Source: Megachile rotundata
Taxonomy: Eukaryota > Arthropoda > Insecta > Hymenoptera > Megachilidae
NCBI RefSeq assembly: GCF_050947335.1
Contig: NC_134988.1
Span: 8,432,001 to 8,496,000, forward strand
Reading direction: 5' to 3'
Length of the DNA: 64,000 nt
A program made the position numbers and the translations under genes. The first letter of the stretch is position 1, and each line of letters begins with the position of its first letter. Positions 60,650 to 64,000 of the stretch are shown here, piece by piece. The notes below the pieces were generated by a model. The model did not search any database and was not told the DNA's origin. It was given only the letters and a program-made list of their open reading frames with translations.

Positions 60650-62480
60650 AATTTTAGGATTTTTGAAGTCTAGAATTTATGATAAAAGTTTAGGATTGCA
60701 ATTTTTAGGGTAGATTCATAGGGTTATCATAGCGTTATTTTAGGGTTAAAATTATAGAATTAAGTAATAGAATATTAAGATTATAATTTGGGGTTAGATT
60801 ACTAGGATTTATTATTTCAGGGGTAAAGTTCTAGGATTTAAAGTATTATAGAAGTTTTTGGTTAAAATCTTAGGGTTAGATTTCTAAGGTTTATTATTCT
60901 AGGGTTATAATCCTAGAATTTGTAATAGAATGTTAGGATTGCAATTTTAAGGTTAGATTTCTAGGGTTTATTATTCTAGGGTTATAATTCTACAATTTGT
61001 AATACAATATTAAGATTGCCATTTTAAGGTTAGAGTCCTAGGATTTATTATTTCAAGGTTAAAGTTCTAGGACTTATACTACAATTTTAAAGTTGAAATT
61101 TTGAGGTTAGATTTCTAGGGTTTCTTATTTTAGGTTTAAAATTCTGGAACTTATAATTAAAGTTTGAGATTGGAATATTAAGCTAAAATTCCTGTCTTAT
61201 TATTTTAAAGTTAAAATTCTAGAATTTGTTACAAAATTTTATTATTGAAATTTTAAGATTAAATTCCTACGGTTTATTATTTTAGAGTAAAAATTCTAGA
61301 ATTTGTTACAGAATTTTATGATTGAAATATTAAGCTAAAATTCCTATGTTTTATTATTTTAAAGTTAAAATTATAGAATTTGTTACAGAATTTTATTATT
61401 GAAATTTTAAAGTTAAATTCCTATGGTTTATTATTTTAGGCTTAAAATTCTAGAATTTTATGATTGTAATATTAAGCTTAAATTCCAAGGATTTATTATT
61501 TTAAGGTTAAAATACTGGAATTTGTTAAAAAATTTTATGATTGAAATTTTAAGATTAAATTCCTATGTTTTATTATTTTAAAGTTAAAATTATAGAATTT
61601 GTTACAGAATTTTATTATTGAAATTTTAAAGTTAAATTCCTATGGTTTATTATTTTAGAGTTGAAATTCTAGAATTTGTTACAGAATTTTATGATTGTAA
61701 TATTAAGCTTAAATTCCAAGGATTTATTATTTAATACAATTAACTTAATACAATTTTAGAAACAGAACTTTGACATCATCTTCCTGTGGTCTATTATTTC
61801 AAGTCTGAAATTGCCGAACTTCGAGTACAATGACATTTTGAGGTTAGACTGCTGGCATCTATTATTAAAGAACTAAAATTGTAGGATTTATAATACAATT
61901 TTGGGATTAAAACTACAGAGTTATATTTCTACCATTAAAATTAGAATTTATATTTTTCGATAAAATTTCACTATTACAATTCATGATTTTATAATATTTC
62001 GTTGATTGTAGAATCTATAGTTGTAGTCTAGTTAAGTGTTAGAGTTAAAATACAATAGTTAATTTTTAGTTCAACCTTAAGATTTCAATTCTGCAATTAA
62101 TAATACCATTCAATTTTAATGCTACAATAAAATCTTAAGATTAAAAATTTGTAATATTAGATATTATAGTTAGAAATCGTAGGAATTTATAATTTTAGGT
62201 TATATATTACATCTAAACTATAATATTAGTTATTAAAATGTTATGATTTATCATATCATATTGAATTCCCAAATTATAATGTAAATTTAGGTTTGCAACA
62301 TCAGAAATGATAATTTTAGCTCAAATTTTATGATTAATATACCAGACTTTTATATCACATTAAAAATCCCAATTACACTATAAATTTAAGGTTTTAATAC
62401 CGAAATTTATAATTTCATGTTATCTTTTAAGACTGTAATATCATTTCAGGGTTAAAGTCTTAAAATTCATAACAATAAAT
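60650..62480 (+). repeat. 77 bp AT-rich tandem repeat, about 20 or more units
   Basis: tttattattt recurs at 60808, 60890, 60967, 61044, 61121, 61273, 61350, 61427, 61492, 61568, 61646 and 61723, mostly 76-78 bp apart. Each unit carries attctagaatttgt, attg-aattttaag and taaattcctatgg words. It is best preserved at 61200-61740 and decays rightwards. Confidence 0.88.
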
Positions 62481-64000
62481 TCAACTTTTACAACCAAATT
62501 TAAGAATTTATTATTGTAGGTTAGACTTTATGACTGTCATATAATTTTAATGCGAAATGTACACAATTAGTAATACGACGTTTTTGTAGCTTTTAATTGT
62601 GGGATTTATAAGATTAAAGGATTGTTTTATATAATTCTACATTGGTCTTTAAAATCATAAGATAATTTTAGCTTCAAAATACAACACACAGATTTATATT
62701 ATGAACTTGCAATTAAAACTTACAATTTCCCAAAAACCATTAAATATTTCATTATCATGAATATCATCAATCATCAATTATCAATTCAGCAATAGTCAAC
62801 CACCGATAAAACCTTCAAACCGACATAAAATCTCCTATCACAATGTCCCAGTTACAAACCCAGTTAACCTCGCGTCGAACCCACCCAAAAATTGATGCAA
62901 CTCAAAAGTTATCAATCAAGCAATCACTATCGCTAATTCCGATCCAATCCAGTGGCCACATAAATAATTCCCGAAAAGAGCAAAGGTATTTAAAATTGAA
63001 ACGAGTTTGAAATTCTAAACGGCGCATCAATATTCAAGAGTAAACAAGCATAATGAAGTTTGGTCGTTATCCTTGTCATTTTCGAAACAAAATAACGCCG
63101 ACATTCCATGGCCTCCAAGCAAAACCAGGATTTTTCACGGTTAATATTTCAGGTGTTCAGCTTTCAAACGATAAATATTCAACGAGCCCGCGTCACTTTG
63201 TGCCCCATCAAACATTCAGAACAATCAGCGTCAGGTTATGTCGCGAGTGACCAGGGAAACGAAAGAAAGCCGGGTAAAATCAGGTGATTCGTCTGAAAAA
63301 TCTGTAAAGTGAACGAGAGCTGATAGCTGTGAGCGAAAGGCTCGGGAATAAGGAGAGACGTATGCGCCGAGTAGACCCGGCAAGGTTACCAACCATGTAA
63401 ATCTATGCAAATAGAGACGCTCCGGGCAAACTTGCACTCTAGGGACGGCAAAAGGACCAAAAGGTTGGATAGATCAGCCCTTACATAGCTCCTCGAAGAT
63501 GCTTTGGGGATTTCGAATCACTTGGAACGATTACTTTGGCATTTGCTTCGGATCTGCTTGCATGAGCGCGCATACTCCCTCATATCTCCACTAGATACCT
63601 AAATTGAGGTTATGAAAAAGTTACCTGTCTTCCGTTTCTAGTGTAATCCGTCGATTTTTTTATTTTTTTTTAAACTGGATAATGAGATTATATGTAGATA
63701 CGGTTATACGTAGAGTGTGTACGATTATATACTTAAACATGGTTAAGTGTAACGTGGTTAGGTTAGGTTGCTGCTTTGAGTATAATCTATAGATGCTATT
63801 TCAAGTGTAATGGATACAGTACATTTTTATTGTATTCTGAATAGTTAAGTAAGTGTTATGATATTATAAAATAAATTTCTTTTTGAACATATAGCTTGTA
63901 AAATCCTGTATAATGAAGAATGTCATACTACTCTTATGATCATATTAGGATAATCATCATAATGATATATCTATTACTGTTCTTATGATCTATTTCTATG
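62481..64000. other. Unique sequence, GC-richer at 63000-63640
   Basis: Single-copy. Frames at 63053-63250 plus and 63437-63231 minus have no recognised domain. An octamer word atgcaaat lies at 63405-63412 and a ggttaggttaggtt run near 63758-63771. No gene is supported. Confidence 0.35.

Noticed and set aside
63405..63412. Octamer atgcaaat as a POU-factor site
   Set aside because: A single 8 bp match in 64 kb of AT-rich DNA is expected by chance.
63758..63771. ggttaggttaggtt as a telomere insertion
   Set aside because: Only two to three units; too short to distinguish from chance or from the general abundance of this word.

Overview
The window looks like a gene-free stretch of an insect nuclear genome, most likely a hymenopteran and possibly a bee. 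The reasons are the AT-rich background with CpG-containing islands, degenerate CCTAA/TTAGG-type words, TTAA-flanked piggyBac-like miniature elements, and very abundant tandem repeats. It could be intergenic DNA or a very large intron; nothing in the sequence decides between these. I find no protein-coding gene, rRNA, tRNA or bacterial-type operon that I can support. The longest open frames, including one of 452 codons at 25162-26520, are by-products of tandem repeats that happen to lack stop codons.

The layout is an alternation of roughly 0.3-2 kb tandem arrays with unique blocks. About half the window is tandem repeat. Many arrays are built on one 8-9 base word of the CCAAAT(T/C)C kind: 1600-2029, 3826-4565, 11050-11755, 12616-13440, 21531-22680, 24925-26430, 38515-39000 (opposite strand), 46400-47700, 52226-52990, 55710-56780 (opposite strand) and 57890-59050. 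Other arrays have unrelated units: 144 bp (2270-3010), 192 bp (5515-6440), 11 bp CCTAA-like (10441-10890), 95 bp (14600-15440), 8 bp (16495-17430), 15 bp growing into 132 bp (18260-19370), 81 bp (20260-20730), 46 bp (23205-23720), 32 bp (28561-29825), 62/124 bp and 174 bp (34775-37035), 35 bp (44265-44965), a very pure 9 bp array (50576-50965) and 77 bp (60650-62480).

Dispersed or mobile-type sequence is also present. Two short elements have TTAA ends and matching terminal inverted repeats (42778-43261 and 51855-52066). A ~365 bp element occurs in inverted orientation at 1-365 and 8075-8447 and carries the same small open frame in both copies. A ~210 bp inverted pair sits 3 kb apart (30590-30810 and 33440-33655). 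A three-copy motif occurs at 3720-3792, 41022-41085 and 41640-41715.

The unique blocks (for example 1006-1410, 8946-9340, 13441-14300, 22740-23110, 26640-27400, 31240-31730, 47740-48260, 53090-53530, 54820-55450, 57040-57700 and 63000-63640) are richer in GC and CpG than their surroundings. They are the best candidates for conserved regulatory DNA, but I recognise no specific function in them. The most notable structural feature is that several arrays, above all 25250-26430, are long runs of regularly spaced GGG triplets on one strand, matching the G-quadruplex pattern for over a kilobase.
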